The position numbers and the translations under genes are program-made. The notes under the pieces were generated by a model. It saw only the letters and a list, made by a program, of their open reading frames with translations. It was not told the DNA's origin and did no database searches. This document shows positions 1 to 15,597 of a DNA stretch of 64,000 nt, one piece after another. Each line of letters opens with the position of its first letter. The stretch's first letter is position 1. This DNA comes from Clytia hemisphaerica. Its lineage: Eukaryota > Cnidaria > Hydrozoa > Leptothecata > Clytiidae. The stretch spans positions 2,642,386-2,706,385 of the forward strand of contig CACVBU010000359.1 of the NCBI GenBank assembly GCA_902728285.1. The letters run 5' to 3'.

Positions 1-3000
1 TCTTGCAAGCATTCTAGACATTTGGAATAAGTTTTGAACAAGTAACAACAAAATCAAAGGGCAATTACAGAGATGGCGGATAGTTCCGTAAAGATCGCCA
101 ATTCTGTTTTTGATCTTTGGTGATCAAAGTTTCTTTTGCAAATGATTTCTCTGAATGACGAATTCAACTTTAACTCTCTTGCAAGCATTTTAGTCATTTG
201 GAATAAGATTTGCACGAGTAACAACCAAATCAAAGGGCAATTACAGATATGGCGTCGTTTTTCTTAAACATCGCCAATTAAGATTTTGGGAAACTTTGAT
301 GAAAGTTCCTTTTGCAACTGATTTCTTTTAATCAAAAATTAAACTTTAACCATCTTGCAAGCATTCTAGACATTTGGAATAAGTTTTGAACGAGTAACAA
401 CAAAATCTAAGGGAAATAACAGATATGGCGTGTTTTTTTGTAAAAGTCGCCAATTCTGTTTTTTGTCTCTGGTGATCAAAGTTTATTTTGCAAATGATTT
501 CTCTGAATGAAGAATTCAACTTTAACCCTCTGGAAAGCAGTTTAGACATTTGGAATAAGCTTTGAACAAGTAACAACCAAATCAAAGGGCAATTACAGAT
601 ATGGCGTCTTTTTTCGTAAAAGTCGCCGATTCTGTTTTTGGTCTTTGGTGATCAAAGTTTCTTTTGCAAATGATTTCTCTGAATGACGATTTCAACTTTA
701 ACTCTCTTGCAAGCATTTTAGACATTTGGAATAAGTTTTGCACGAGTAACAACCAAATCAAAGGGCAATTACAGATATGGCGTCGTTTTTCTTAAAAGTC
801 GCCAATTAAGATTTTGGAAACCTTTGATGAAAGTTCCTTTTGCAACTGATTTCTTTTAATCAAAAATAAAACTTTAACCATCTTGCAAGCAGTTTAGACA
901 TTTGGAATAAGTTTTGAACAAGTAACAACAAAATCAAAGGGCAATTACAGATATGGCGATTTTTTCGTAAAAGTCGTCCATTCTGTTTTTGGTCTTTGGT
1001 GATCAAAGTTTCTTTTGCAAATGATTTCTCTGAATGAAGAATTCAACTTTAACTCTCTTGCAAGCATTTTAGACATTTGGAATAAGTTTTGCACGAGTAA
1101 CAACCAAATCAAAGGGCAATTACAGATATGGCGTCTTTTTTCGTAAAAGTCGCCGATTCTGTTTTTGGTCTTTAGTGATCAAAGTTTATTTTGCAATTGA
1201 TTTCTCTGAAAGAAGAATTCAACTTTAACCCTCTGGAAAGCAGTTTAGACATTTGGAATAAGTTTTGAAAGAGTAACAACCAAATCAAAGGGCAATTAAA
1301 GATATGGAATGTTTTTTCGTAAAAGTCGCCGATTCTGTTTTTGGTTTTTGGTGATCAAAGTATATTTTGCAAATGATTTCTTTCAATCAAAAATTAAACT
1401 TTAACCATCTTGCAAGCAGTTTAGACATTTGGAATAAGTTTTGAACAAGTAACAACAAAATCAAAGGGCAATTACAGATATGGCGATTTTTTCGTAAAAG
1501 TCGCCGATTCTGTTTTTGGTCATTGGTGATCAAAGTATATATTGCAAATGATTTCTCTGAATGAAGAATTCAACTTTAACCCTCTCGCAAGCATTCTAGA
1601 CCTTTTGAATAAGTTTTGAACAAGAAGCAACAAAAATCAAAGCAAATTACTGATATGGCGGATAATTCCGTAAAAATCAGCAATTCCGTTTTTGATCTTT
1701 GGTGATCAAAGTTTCTTTTGCAAATGATTTCTCTGAATGAAGAATTCAACTTTAACTCTCTTGCAAGCATTTTAGACATTTGGAATAAGTTTTGCACGAG
1801 TAACAACCAAATCAAAGGGCAATTACAGATATGGCGTCTTTTTTCGTAAAAGTCGCCGATTCTGTTTTTGGTCTTTGGTGATCAAAGTTTATTTTGCAAT
1901 TGATTTCTCTGAAAGAAGAATTCAACTTTAACCCTCTTGCAAGCAGTTTAGACAATTGAAATAAGTTTTGAAAGAGTAACAAACAAATCAAAGAGCAATT
2001 ACAGATATGGCGTGTTTTTTCGTAAAAGTCGCCGATTCTGTTTTTGGTCTTTGTTGATCAAAGTTTCTTTGGCAAATGATTTCTCTGAAAGAAGAATTCA
2101 ACTTTAACCATCTTGCAAGCATTCTAGACATTTGGAATAAGTTTTGAACAAGTAACAACAAAATCAAAGGGCAATTACAGAGATGGCGGATAGTTCCGTA
2201 AAGATCGCCAATTCTGTTTTTGATCTTTGGTGATCAAAGTTTCTTTTGCAAATGATTTCTCTGAATGACGAATTCAACTTTAACTCTCTTGCAAGCATTT
2301 TAGTCATTTGGAATAAGATTTGCACGAGTAACAACCAAATCAAAGGGCAATTACAGATATGGCGTCGTTTTTCTTAAACATCGCCAATTAAGATTTTGGG
2401 AAACTTTGATGAAAGTTCCTTTTGCAACTGATTTCTTTTAATCAAAAATTAAACTTTAACCATCTTGCAAGCATTCTAGACATTTGGAATAAGTTTTGAA
2501 CGAGTAACAACAAAATCTAAGGGAAATTAACAAAATCTAAGGGAAATTACAGATATGGCGTGTTTTTTTGTAAAAGTCGCCAATTCTGTTTTTTGTCTCT
2601 GGTGATCAAACTTTATTTTGCAAATGATTTCTCTGAATGAAGAATTCAACTTTAACCCTCTGGAAAGCAGTTTAGACATTTGGAATAAGTTTTGAACAAG
2701 TAACAACAAAATCAAGGGGCAATTACAGATATGGCGTCTTTTTTCGTAAAAGTCGCCGATTCTGTTTTTGGTCTTTGGTGATCAAAGTATATTTTGCAAA
2801 TGATTTCTCTGAATGACGAATTCAACTTTAACTCTCTTGCAAGCATTTTAGACATTTGGAATAAGTTTTGCACGAGTAACAACCAAATCAAAGGGCAATT
2901 ACAGATATGGCGTCGTTTTTCTTAAAAGTCGCCAATTAAGATTTTGGGAACCTTTGATGAAAGTTCCTTTTGCAAATGATTTCTTTTAATCAAAAATAAA

Positions 3001-4220
3001 ACTTTAACCATCTTGCAAGCAGTTTAGACATTCGGAATAAGTTTTGAACAAGTAACAACAAAATCAAAGGGCAATTACAGATATGGCGTCTTTTTTCGTA
3101 AAAGTCGCCGATTCTGTTTTTGGTCTTTGGTGATCAAAGTTTCTTTTGCAAATGATTTCTCTGAATGACGAATTCAACTTTAACTCTCTTGCAAGCATTT
3201 TAGACATTTGGAATAAGTTTTGCACAAGTAACAACCAAATCAAAGGGCAATTACAGATATGGCGTCGTTTTTCTTAAAAGTCGCCAATTAAGATTTTGGG
3301 AACCTTTGATGAAAGTTTCTTTTGCAACTGATTTCTTTTAATCAAAAATAAAACTTTAACCATCTTGCAAGCATTCTAGACATTTGGAATAAGTTTTGAA
3401 CGAGTAACAACAAAATCTAAGGGAAATTACAGATATGGCGTGTTTTTTTGTAAAAGTCGCCAATTCTGTTTTTGGTCTCTGGTGATCAAAGTTTATTTTG
3501 CAAATGATTTCTCTGAATGAAGAATTCAACTTTAACCCTCTGGAAAGCATTTTAGACATTTGGAATAAGCTTTGAACGAGTAACAACCAAATCAAAGGGC
3601 GATTACAGATATGGCGTCTTTTTTCGTAAAAGTCGCCAATTCTGTTTTTGGTCATTTGATAAAAATACCTTTTTTAACTGATTTCTTTCAATCAAAAATT
3701 AAACTTTAACCATCTTGCAAGCATTCTAGACATTTGGAATAAGCTTTGAACGAGTATCAACCAAATCAAAGGGCAATTACAGATATGGCGTCTTTTTTCG
3801 TAAAAGTCGCGAATTCTGTTTTTGGTCATTTATGATGAAAGTTCCTTTTTTAACTGATTTCTTTCAATCAAAAATTAAACTTTAACCATCTTGCAAGCAT
3901 TCTAGACATTTGGATTAAGTTTTGAACAAGTAACAACCAAATCAAAGGGCAATTACAGATATGGAATTTTTTTTCGTAAAAGTCGCCGATTCTGTTTTTG
4001 GTCTTTGGTGATCGAAGTATATTTTGCAAATGATTTCTTTCAATCAAAAATTAAACTTTAACCATCTTGCAAGCAGTTTAGACATTTAGAATAAGTTTTG
4101 AACAAGTAACAACAAAATCAAAGGGCAATTACAGATATGGCGATTTTTTCGTAAAAGTCGTCGATTCTGTTTTTGGTCTTTGGTGATCAAAGTATATATT
4201 GCAAATGATTTCTCTGAATG
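1..4220. repeat. Higher-order duplication inside the satellite (~2.11 kb offset)
   Basis: The block beginning at 1 recurs almost base for base at 2,111, including the rare variants AGAGATGGCGGATAGTTCC and AAACATCGCC. The offset is 12 monomers. The match is clear for at least the first kilobase and then weakens. The second copy carries a short local duplication near 2,520, where ACAAAATCTAAGGGAAATTA is written twice. This indicates segmental (unequal-exchange) amplification above the dimer level. Confidence 0.8.
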
Positions 4221-7200
4221 AAGAATTCAACTCTAACCCTCTCGCAAGCATTCTAGACATTTTGAATAAGTTTTGAACAAGAAGCAACAAAAATCAAAGC
4301 AAATTACTGATATGGTGGATAATTCCGTAAAAATCAGAAATTCCGTTTTTGATCTTTGGTGATCAAAATTTCTTTTGCAAATGATTTCTCTGAATGAAGA
4401 ATTCAACTTTAACTCTCTTGCAAGCATTTTAGACATTTGGAATAAGTTTTGCACGAGTAACAACCAAATCAAAGGGCAATTACAGATATGGCGTCTTTTT
4501 TCGTAAAAGTCGCTGATTCTGTTTTTGGTCTTTGGTGATCAAAGTTTATTTTGCAATTGATTTCTCTGAAAGAAAAATTCAACTTTAACCCTCTTGCAAG
4601 CAGTTTAGACAATTGAAATAAGTTTTGAAAGAGTAACAAACAAATCAAAGGGCAATTACAGATATGGCGTGTTTTTTTCGTAAAAGTCGCCGATTCTGTT
4701 TTTGGTCTTTGTTGATCAAAGTTTCTTTTGCAAATGATTTCTCTGAAAGAAGAATTCAACTTTAACCATCTTGCAAGCATTCTAGACATTTGGAATAAGT
4801 TTTGAACAAGTAACAACAAAATCAAAGGGCAATTACAGAGATGGCGGATAATTCCGTAAAGATCGCCAATTCTGTTTTTGATCTTTGGTGATCGAAGTTT
4901 CTTTTGCAAATGATTTCTCTGAATGAAGAATTCAACTTTAACCTTCTTGCAAGCATTCTAGACATTTGGAATAAATTTTGAACGAGTAACAATAAAGTCA
5001 ATGCCAATTACAGATATGGCGTCGTTTTTCTTAAAAGTCGCCAATTAAGATTTTGGGAACCTTTGATGAAAGTTCCTTTTGCAACTGATTTCTTTTAATT
5101 AAAAATTAAACTTTAACCATCTTGCAAGCAGTTTAGACATTTGGAATAAGTTTTGAACAAGTAACAACAAAATCAAAGGGCAATTACAGATATGGCGTCT
5201 TTTTTCGTAAAAGTCACCGATTCTGTTTTTGGTCTTTGGTGATCAAAGCATATTTTGCAAATGATTTCTCTGAATGAAGAATTCAACTTTAACCCTCTCG
5301 CAAGCATTCTAGACATTTTGAATAAGTTTTGAACAAGAAGCAACAAAAATTAAAGCAAATTACTGATATGGCGGATAATTCCGTAAAAATCGGCAATTCT
5401 GTTTTTGATCTTTGGTGATCAAAGTTTCTTTTGCAAATGATTTCTCTGAATGACGAATTCAACTTTAACTCTCTTGCAAGCATTTTAGACATTTGGAATA
5501 AGTTTTGCACGAGTAACAACCAAATCAAAGGGCAATTACAGATATGGCGTCGTTTTTCTTAAAAGTCGCCAATTAAGATTTTGGGAACCTTTGATGAAAG
5601 TTCCTTTTGCAACTGATTTCTTTTAATCAAAAATTAAACTTTAACCATCTTGCAAGCATACTAGACATTTGGAATAAGTTTTAAACGAGTAGCAACAAAA
5701 ACAAAGCAAATTACTGATATGGCGGATAATTCCGTAAAAATCGGCAATTCTGTTTTTGATCTTTGGTGATCAAAGTTTCTTTTGCAAATGATTTCTCTGA
5801 ATGACGAATTCAACTTTAACTCTCTTGCAAGCATTTTAGACATTTGGAATAAGTTTTGCACGAGTAACAACCAAATCAAAGGGCAATTACAGATATGGCG
5901 TATTTTTTCGTAAAAGTGGCCGATTCTGTTTTTGGTCTTTGGTGATCAAGGTTTCTTTTGCAAATGATTTCTCTGAATGAAGAATTCAACTTTAACCCTC
6001 TCGCAAGCATTTTAGACATTTTGAATAAGTTCTGAACAAGAAACAACAAAAATCCAAGCAAATTACTGATATGGCGGATAATTCCGTAAAAATCGGCAAT
6101 TCTGTTTCATATCTTTGGTGATCAAAGTTTCTTTTGCAAATGATTTCTCTGAATGAAGAATTCAACTTTAACTCTCTTGCAAGCATTTTAGACATTTGGA
6201 ATAAGTTTTGCACGAGTAACAACCAAATCAAAGGGCAATTACAGATATGGCGTCTTTTTTCGTAAAAGTCGCCGATTCTGTTTTTGGTCTTTGGTGATCA
6301 AAGTTTATTTTGCAATTGATTTCTCTGAAAGAAGAATTCAACTTTATCCCTCTTGCAAGCAGTTTAGACATTTGCAATAAGCTTTGAACGAGTAACAACC
6401 AAATCAAAGGGCAATTACAGATATTGCGTCTTTTTTCGTAAAAGTCGCCAATTCCGTTTTTGGTCATTTATGATGAAAGTTCCCTTTGCAACTGATTTCT
6501 GTCAATCAAAAATTAAACTTTAACCATCTTGCAAGCATTCTAGACATTTTGAATAAGTTTTGAACAAGAAGAAACAAAAATCAAAGCATATTACTGATAT
6601 GAGGGATAATTCCGTAAAAATCGGCAATTCTGTTTTTGATCTTTGGTGATCAAAGTTTCTTTTCCAAATGATTTCTCTGAATAAAGAAATCAACTTTAAC
6701 CCTCTGGAAAGCAGTTTAGACATTTGGAATAAGTTTTGAACGAGTAACAACCAAATCAAAGGGCAATTACATATATGGCGTCTTTTTTCGTAAAAGTCGC
6801 CGATTCTGTTTTTGGTCTTAGTTTATCAAAGTTTCTTTTGCAAATGATTTCTCTGAATGAAGAAATCAACTTTAACCCTTTTGCGAGCAGTTTAGACAAT
6901 TGAAATAAGTTTTGAAAGAGTAACAACCAAATCAAAGGGCAATTACAGATATGGCGTGTTTTTTCGTAGAAGTCGCCGATTCTGTTTTTGGTCATTTATG
7001 ATGAAAGTTCCTTCTGCAACTGATTTCTTTCAATCCAAAATCAAACTTTAACCATCTTGCAAGCATTCTATACATTTGGAATAAGTTTTGAACAAGTAAC
7101 AACAAAATCAAAAGGCAATTACAGATATGGCGTCTTTTTTCGTAAAAGTTGCCGATTCTGTTTTTGTTCTTTGGTGATCAAAGTATATTTTGCAAATGAT

Positions 7201-10200
7201 TTCTCTAAATGAAGAATTCAATATTAACCCTCTTGCAAGCAATTTAGACATTTGGAATAGGTTTTGAACAAGTAACAACCAAATCAAAGGGCAATTACAG
7301 ATATGGCGTGTTTTTTCGTAAAAGTAGCCAATTCTGTTTTTGTTCTCTGGTGATCAAAGTTTATTTTGCAAATGATTTCTCTGAATGAAGAATTCAACTT
7401 TAACCCTCTTGCAAGCAGTTTAGACATTTGGAATAGGTTTTGAACGAGTAACAACCAAATCAAAGGGCAATTACAGATATTGCATGTTTTTTCGTAAAAG
7501 TCGCCAATTCTATTTTTGGTCATTTATGATGAAAGTTCCTTTTGCAAATGATTTCTCTAAATAAACAATTCAACTTTGACCCTCTTGTAAGCAGTTTAGA
7601 CATTTGGAATAAGTTTTGAACGAGTAACAAACAAATCAAAGGGCAATTATAGATATGGCGTCTTTTTTCGTAAAAGATACCAATTCTGTTTTTGGTCATT
7701 TATGATGAAAGTTCCTTTTGAAACTGATACCTTCCAATCAAAAATTTATTAAACTTTAACCATCTTGCAAGCATTCTAGACATTCGGAATAAGTTTTGAA
7801 CGAGTAACAACAAAATCAAAGCAAATTACTGATATGACGAATAATTCCGTAAAAATCGGCAATTCTGTTTTTGATCTTTGGTGATCAAAGTTTCTTTTAC
7901 AAATGAATTCTCTGAATGAAGAAAACAACTTTAACCCTCTGGAAAGCAGTTTAGACATTTGGAATAACTTTTGAACGAGTAAAAACCAAATCAAAGGGCA
8001 ATTACAGATATGGCGTGTTTTTTCGTAAAAGTCGCCGATTCTGTTTTTGGTCTTTGTTTATCAAAGTTTCTTTTGCAAATGATTTCTCTGAATGAATATT
8101 TCAACTTTAACCCTCTTGCAAGCAGTTTAGACATTTGGAATAAGTTTGGAACGAGTAACAACCAAATCAAAGGGCAATTATAGATATTGCATCTTTTTTC
8201 GTAAAAGTCGCCGATTCTGTTTTTGGTCTTTGTTTATCAAAGTTTCTTTTGCAAATGATTTCTCTGAATGAAGAATTCAACTTTAACCTTTTGCAAGCAG
8301 TTTAGACATTTGGAATAAGTTTTGAACAAGAAGCAACAAAAATCAAAGCAAATTACTGATATGACGGATAATTCCGTAAAAATCGGCAATTTTGTTTTTG
8401 GTCTTTGGTGATCAAGATTTCTTTTGCAAAAGATTTCTCTAAATGAAGAATTCAACTTTGACCCTCTTGCAAGCAGTTTAGACATTTGGAAAAAGTTTTG
8501 AACGAGTAACAACCAAATCAAAGGGCAATTACAGATATGGCGTGTTTTTTCGTAAAAGTTGCCAATTCTGTTTTTGGTAATTTATGATGAAAGTTCCTTT
8601 TGCAAATGATTTCTCTAAATGAAGAATTCAACTTTAACCCTCTTGCAAGCAGTTTAGACATTTGGAATAAGTTTTGAACGAGTAACAACCAAATCAAAGG
8701 GCAATTACAGATATGGCGTCTTTTTTCGTAAAAGTCGCCGATTCTGTTTTTGGTCTTTAGTGATCAAGATTTCTTTAGCAAATGATTTCTCTAAATAAAG
8801 AATTCAAACTTAACCCTCTTGCAAGCATTTTAGACATTTGGAATAAGTTTTGAACGAGGAACAACCAAATCAAAGGGCAATTACAGATATTGCATCTTTT
8901 TTCGTAAAAGTCGCCAATTCCGTTTATGGTCATTTATGATGAAAGTGCCCTTTGCAACTGATTTCTGTCAATCAAAAATTAAACTTTAACCATCTTCCAA
9001 GCATTCTAGACATTTTGAATAAGTTTTGAACAAGAAGCAACAAAAATCAAAGCAAATTACTGATATGACGGATAATTCCGTAAAAATCGGCAATTCTGTT
9101 TTTGATCTTTGGTGATCAAAGTTTCTTTGCCAAATGATTTCTCTGAAAAAAGAAATCAACTTTAACCCTCTGGAAAGCAGTTTAGACATTTGGAATAAGT
9201 TTTGAACGAGTAACAACCAAATCGAAGGGCAATTACAGATATGGCGTCTTTTTTCGTAAAAGTTGCCAATTCTGTTTTTGGTAATTTATGATGAAAGTTC
9301 CTTTTCTAACTGATTTCTTTCAATAAAAAATTAAACTTTAACCATCTTGCAAGCATTCTAGACATTTGGAATAAGTTTTGAACGAGTAACAACAAAATCA
9401 AACGGCAATTACATATATGGCGTCTTTTTTCGTTAAAGTCGCCGATTCTGTTTTTGGTCTTTGTTTATCAAAGTTTCTTTTGCAAATGATTTCTCTGAAT
9501 GAAGATTTCAACTTTAACCCTCTTGCAAGCAGTTTAGACATTTGGAATAAGTTTTGAACGAGTAACAACCAAATCAAAGGGCAATTACAGATATGGCGTG
9601 TTTTTTCGTAAAAGTTGCCAATTCTGTTTTTGGTAATTTATGATGAAAGTTCCTTTTGCAAATGATTTCTCTAAATGAAGAATTCAACTTTAACCCTTTT
9701 GCAAGCACTTTAGACATTTGGAATAAGTTTTAATGAGTAACAACCAAATCAAAGGGTAATAACAGATATGGCGTCTTTTTTCGTAAAAGTCGCCAATTCT
9801 GTTTTTGGTCATTTATGATGAAAGTTCCTTTTGCAACTGATTTCTTTCAATCAAAAATTCAACTTTAACCATCTTGCAAGCATTCTAGACATTTGGAATA
9901 AGTTTTGAAAGAATAACAACAAAATCAAAGGGCAATTACAGATATGGCGTCTTTTTTCGTAAAAGTCGCCGATTCTGTTCTTGGTCTTTGGTGATCAAAG
10001 TTTATTTTACAAATGATTTCTCTGAATGAAGAAATAAGCTTTAACCCTCTCGCATGCAGTTTAGACATTTAGAATAAGCTTTCAACGAGTAACAAACAAA
10101 TCAAAGGGCAATAACAGATATGGCGTCTTTTTTCGTAAAAGTCGCCGATTCTGTTTTTGGTCATTTATGATGAAAGTTCCTTTTGCAACTGATTTCTTTC

Positions 10201-13200
10201 AATCAAAAATTAAACTTTAACCATCTTGCAAGCATTCTAGACATTTGGAATAAGTTTTGAACGAGTAACAACAAAATCAAACGGCAATTACATATATGGC
10301 GTCTTTTTTCGTAAAAGTCGCCGATTCTGTTTTTGGTCTTTGTTTATCAAAGTTTCTTTTGCAAATGATTTCTCTGAATGAAGATTTCAACTTTAACCCT
10401 CTTGCAAGCAGTTTAGACATTTGGAATAAGTTTTGAACGAGTAACAACCAAATCAAAGGGCGATTACAGATATGGCGTGTTTTTTCGTAAAAGTTGCCAA
10501 TTCTGTTTTTGGTAATTTATGATGAAAGTTCCTTTTGCAAATGATTTCTCTAAATGAAGAATTCAACTTTAACCCTCTTGCAAGCAGTTTAGACATTTGG
10601 AATAAGTTTTGAACGAGTAACAACCAAATCAAAGGGCAATTACAGATTCCCGTCTTTTTTCGTAAAAGTGGCCGATTCTGTTTTTGGTCTTTGGTGATCA
10701 AGGTTTCTTTTGAAACTGATTTCTTCCAATCAAAAATTCATTAAACTTTAACCATCTTGTAAGCATTCTAGACATTTGGAGTAAGTTTTGAACGAGTAAT
10801 AACGAAATCAAAGGGCAATTACAGATATGGCGTCTTTTTTCGTAAAAGTCGCCGATTCTGTTTTTGGTCTTTGTTTATCAAAGTTTCTTTTGCAAATGAT
10901 TTCTCTGAATGAATATTTCAACTTTAACCCTCTTGCAAGCAGTTTAGACATTTGGAATAAGTTTTGAACGAGTATTAACAAAATCAAAGGGCAATTACAG
11001 ATATGGCGTCTTTTTTCGTAAAAGTCGCCAAATCTGTTTTTGGTCATTTATGATGAAAGTTCCCTTTGCAACTGATTTCTGTCAATCAAAAATTAAACTT
11101 TAACCATCTTGCAAGCATTCTAGACATTTTGAATAAGTTTTGAACAAGAAGCAACAAAAATCAAAGCAAATTACTAATATGACGGATAATTCCGTAAAAA
11201 TCGGCAATTCTGTTTTTGATCTTTGGTGATCAAAGTTTCTTTGCCAAATGATTTCTCTGAAAAAAGAAATCAACTTTAACCCTCTGGAAAGCAGTTTAGA
11301 CATTTGGAATAAGTTTTGAACTAGTAACAACCAAAGCAAAGGGTAATTACAGATTCGCATCTTTTTTCGTAAAAGTGGCCGATTCTGTTTTTGGTCTTTG
11401 GTGATCAAGGTTTCTTTTGAAACTGATTTCTTCCAATCAAAAATTTGTTAAACTTTAACCATCTTGTAAGCATTCTAAACATTTGGAGTAAGTTTTGAAC
11501 GAGTATTAACAAAATCAAAGGGCAATTACAGATATGGCATCTTTTTTCGCAAAAGTCGCCGATTCTGTTTTTGGTCTTTAGTGATAAAGATTTCTTTAGC
11601 AAATGATTTCTCTAAATAAAGAATTCAACCTTAACCCTCTTGCAAGCATTTTAGACATTTGGAATAAGTTTTGAACGAGGAACAACCAAATCAAAGGGCA
11701 ATTACAGGTATTGCGTCTTTTTTCGTAAAAGTCGCCAATTCCGTTTTTGGTCATTTATGATGAAAGTTCCTTTTTTAACTGATTTCTTTTAATCAAAAAT
11801 TAAACTTTAACCATCTTGCAAGTATTTTAAACATTTTGAATAAGTTTTGAACAAGAAGCAACAAAAATCAAAGCAAATTACTGATATGACGGATAATTCC
11901 GTAAAAATCGGCAATTCTGTTTTTGGTCTTTGGTGATCAAGATTTCTTTTGCAAATGGTTTCTCTAAATGAAGAATTCAACTTTAACCCTTTTGCAAGCA
12001 CTTTAGACATTTGGAATAAGTTTTAATGAGTAACAACCAAATCAAAGGGCAATAACAGATATGGCGTCTTTTTTCGTAAAAGTCGCCAATTCTGTTTTTG
12101 GTCATTTATGATGAAAGTTCCTTTTGCAACTGATTTCTTTCAATCAAAAATTCAACTTTAACCATCTTGCAAGCATTCTAGACATTTGGAATAAGTTTTG
12201 AAAGAATAACAACAAAATCAAAGGGCAATTACAGATATGGCGTCTTTTTTCGTAAAAGTCGCCGATTCTGTTCTTGGTCTTTGGTGATCAAAGTTTATTT
12301 TACAAATGATTTCTCTGAATGAAGAAATAAACTTTAACCCTCTCGCAACCAGTTTAGACATTTAGAATAAGCTTTGAACGAGTAACAAACAAATCAAAGG
12401 GCAATAACAGATATGGCGTCTTTTTTCGTAAAAGCCGCCAATTCTGTTTTTGGTAATTTATGATGAAAGTTCCTTTTCTAACTGATTTCTTTCAATCAAA
12501 AATTAAACTTTAACCATCTTGCAAGCATTCTAGACATTTGGAATAAGTTTTGAACAAGTAACAACAAAATCAAACGGCAATTACATATATGGCGTCTTTT
12601 TTCGTAAAAGTCGCCGATTCTGTTTTTGGTCTTTGTTTATCAAAGTTTCTTTTGCAAATGATTTCTCTGAATGAAGATTTCAACTTTAACCCTCTTGCAA
12701 GCAGTTTAGACATTTGGAATAAGTTTTGAACGAGTAACAACCAAATCAAAGGGCGATTACAGATATGGCGTGTTTTTTCGTAAAAGTTGCCAATTCTGTT
12801 TTTGGTAATTTATGATGAAAGTTCCTTTTGCAAATGATTTCTCTGAATGAAGAATTCAACTTTAACCCTCTTGCAAGCAGTTTAGACATTTGGAGTAAGT
12901 TTTGAACGAGTAACAACCAAATCAAAGGGCAATTACAGATTCGCGTCTTTTTTCGTAAAAGTGGCCGATTCTCTTACTGGTCATATATGATGAAAGTTCC
13001 TTTTGCAACTGATTTCTGTCAAGAAGCAACAAAAATCAAAGCAAATTACTGATATGACGGATAATTCCGTAAAAATCGGCAATTCTGTTTTTGATCTTTT
13101 GTGATCAAAGTTTCTTTGCCAAATGATTTCTCTGAAAAAAGAAATCAACTTTAACCCTCTGGAAAGCAGTTTAGACATTTGGAATAAGTTTTGAACGAGT

Positions 13201-15597
13201 AACAACCAAATCAAAGGGCAATTACAGATATGGCGTCTTTTTTCGTAAAAGTCGCCAATTCTCTTACTGGTCATATATGATGAAAGTTCCTTTTCTAACT
13301 GATTTCTTTTAATCAAAAATTAAACTTTAACCATCTTGCAAGTATTCTAGACATTTTGAATAAATTTTGAACAAGAAGCAACAAAAATCAAAGCAAATTA
13401 CTGATATGACGGATAATTCCGTAAAAATCGGCAATTCTGTTTTTGGTCTTTGGTGATCAAGATTTCTTTTGCAAATGATTTCTCTAAATGAAGAATTCAA
13501 CTTTAACCCTTTTACAAGCACTTTAGTCATTTGGAATAAGTTTTAATGAGTAACAACCAAATCAAAGGACAATAACAGATATGGCGTCTTTTTTCGTAAA
13601 AGTCGCCAATTCTGTCTTTGGTCATTTATGATGAAAGTTCCTTTCTAACTGATTTCTTTCAATCAAAAATTAAACTTTAACCATCTTGCAAGCATTCTAA
13701 ACATTTGGAATAAGTTTTGAACGAGGAACAACAAAATCAAACGGCAATTACATATATGGCGTCTTTTTTCGTAAAAGTCGCCGATTCTGTTTTTGGTCTT
13801 TGTTTATCAAAGTTTCTTTTGCAAATGATTTCTCTGAATGAAGATTTCAACTTTAACCCTCTTGCAAGCAGTTTAGACATTTGGAATAAGTTTTGAACGA
13901 GTAACAACCAAATCAAAGGGCAATTACAGATATGGCGTATTTTTTCGTAAAAGTTGCCAATTCTGTTTTTGGTAATTTATGATGAAAGTTCCTTTTGCAA
14001 ATGATTTCTCTAAATGAAGAATTCAACTTTAACCCTCTTGCAAGCAGTTTAGACTTTTGGAATAAGTTTTGAATTAGTAACAACCAAAGCAAAGGGCAAT
14101 TACAGATTCGCATCTTTTTTCGTAAAAGTGGCCGATTCTGTTTTTGGTCTTTGGTGATCAAGGTTTCTTTTGAAACTGATTTCTTCCAATCAAAAATTTA
14201 TTAAACTTTAACCATCTTGTAAGCATTCTAGACATTTGGAGTAAGTTTTGAACGAGTATTAACAAAATCAAAGGGCAATTACAGATATGGCGTCTTTTTT
14301 TTGCAAAAGTCGCCGATTCTGTTTTTGGTCTTTAGTGATCAAGATTTCTTTAGCAAATGATTTCTCTAAATAAAGAATTCAACCTTAACCCTCTTGCAAG
14401 CATTTTAGACATTTGGAATAAGTTTTGAACGAGGAACAACCAAATCAAAGGGCAATTACAGATATTGCGTCTTTTTTCGTAAAAGTCGCCAATTCCGTTT
14501 TTGGTCATTTATGATGAAAGTTCCCTTTGCAACTGATTTCTGTCAATCAAAAATTAAACTTTAACCATCTTGCAAGCATTCTAGACATTTTGAATAAGTT
14601 TTGAACAAGAAGCAACAAAAATCAAAGCAAATTACTGATATGACGGATAATTCCGTAAAAATCGGCAATTCTGTTTTTGATCTTTGGTGATCAAAGTTTC
14701 TTTGTCAAATGATTTCTCTGAAAAAAGAAATCAACTTTAACCCTCTGGAAAGCAGTTTAGACATTTGGAATAAGTTTTGAACGAGTAACAACCAAATCAA
14801 AGTGCAATTACAGATATAGCGTCTTTTTTCGCAAAAGTCGCCGATTCTGTTTTTGGTCTTTAGTGATCAAGATTTCTTTGGCAAATGATTTCTCTAAATA
14901 AAGAATTCAACCTTAACCCTCTTGCAAGCATTTTAGACATTTGGAATAACCAAATCAAAGGGCAATTACAGATATTGCGTCTTTTTTCGTAAAAGTCGCC
15001 AATTCCGTTTTTGGTCATTTATGATGAAAGTTCCCTTTGCAACTGATTTCTGTCAATCAAAAATTAAACTTTAACCATCTTGCAAGCATTCTAGACATTT
15101 TGAATAAGTTTTGAACAAGAAGCAACAAAAATCAAAGCAAATTACTGATATGACGGATAATTCCGTAAAAATCAGCAATTCTGTTTTTTGTCTTTGGTGA
15201 TCAAGATTTCTTTTGCAAATGGTTTCTCTAAATGAAGAATTCAACTTTAACCCTCTTGCAAGCAGTTTAAACATTTGGAAAAAATTTTGAACGAGTAACA
15301 ACAAAATCAAAGGGCAATTACAGATATGGCGTCTTTTTTCGTAAAAGTCGCCGATTCTGTTTTTGGTCTTTGGTGATCAAGATTTCTTTTGCAAATGATT
15401 TCTCTAAATGAAGAATTCAACTTTAACCCTTTTGCAAGCACTTTAGACATTTGGAATAAGTTTTAATGAGTAACAACCAAATCAAAGGGCAATAACAGAT
15501 ATGGCGTCTTTTTTCGTAAAAGTCGCCAATTCTGTTTTTGGTAATTTATGATGAAAGTTCCTTTTCTAACTGATTTCTTTCAATCAAAAATTAAACT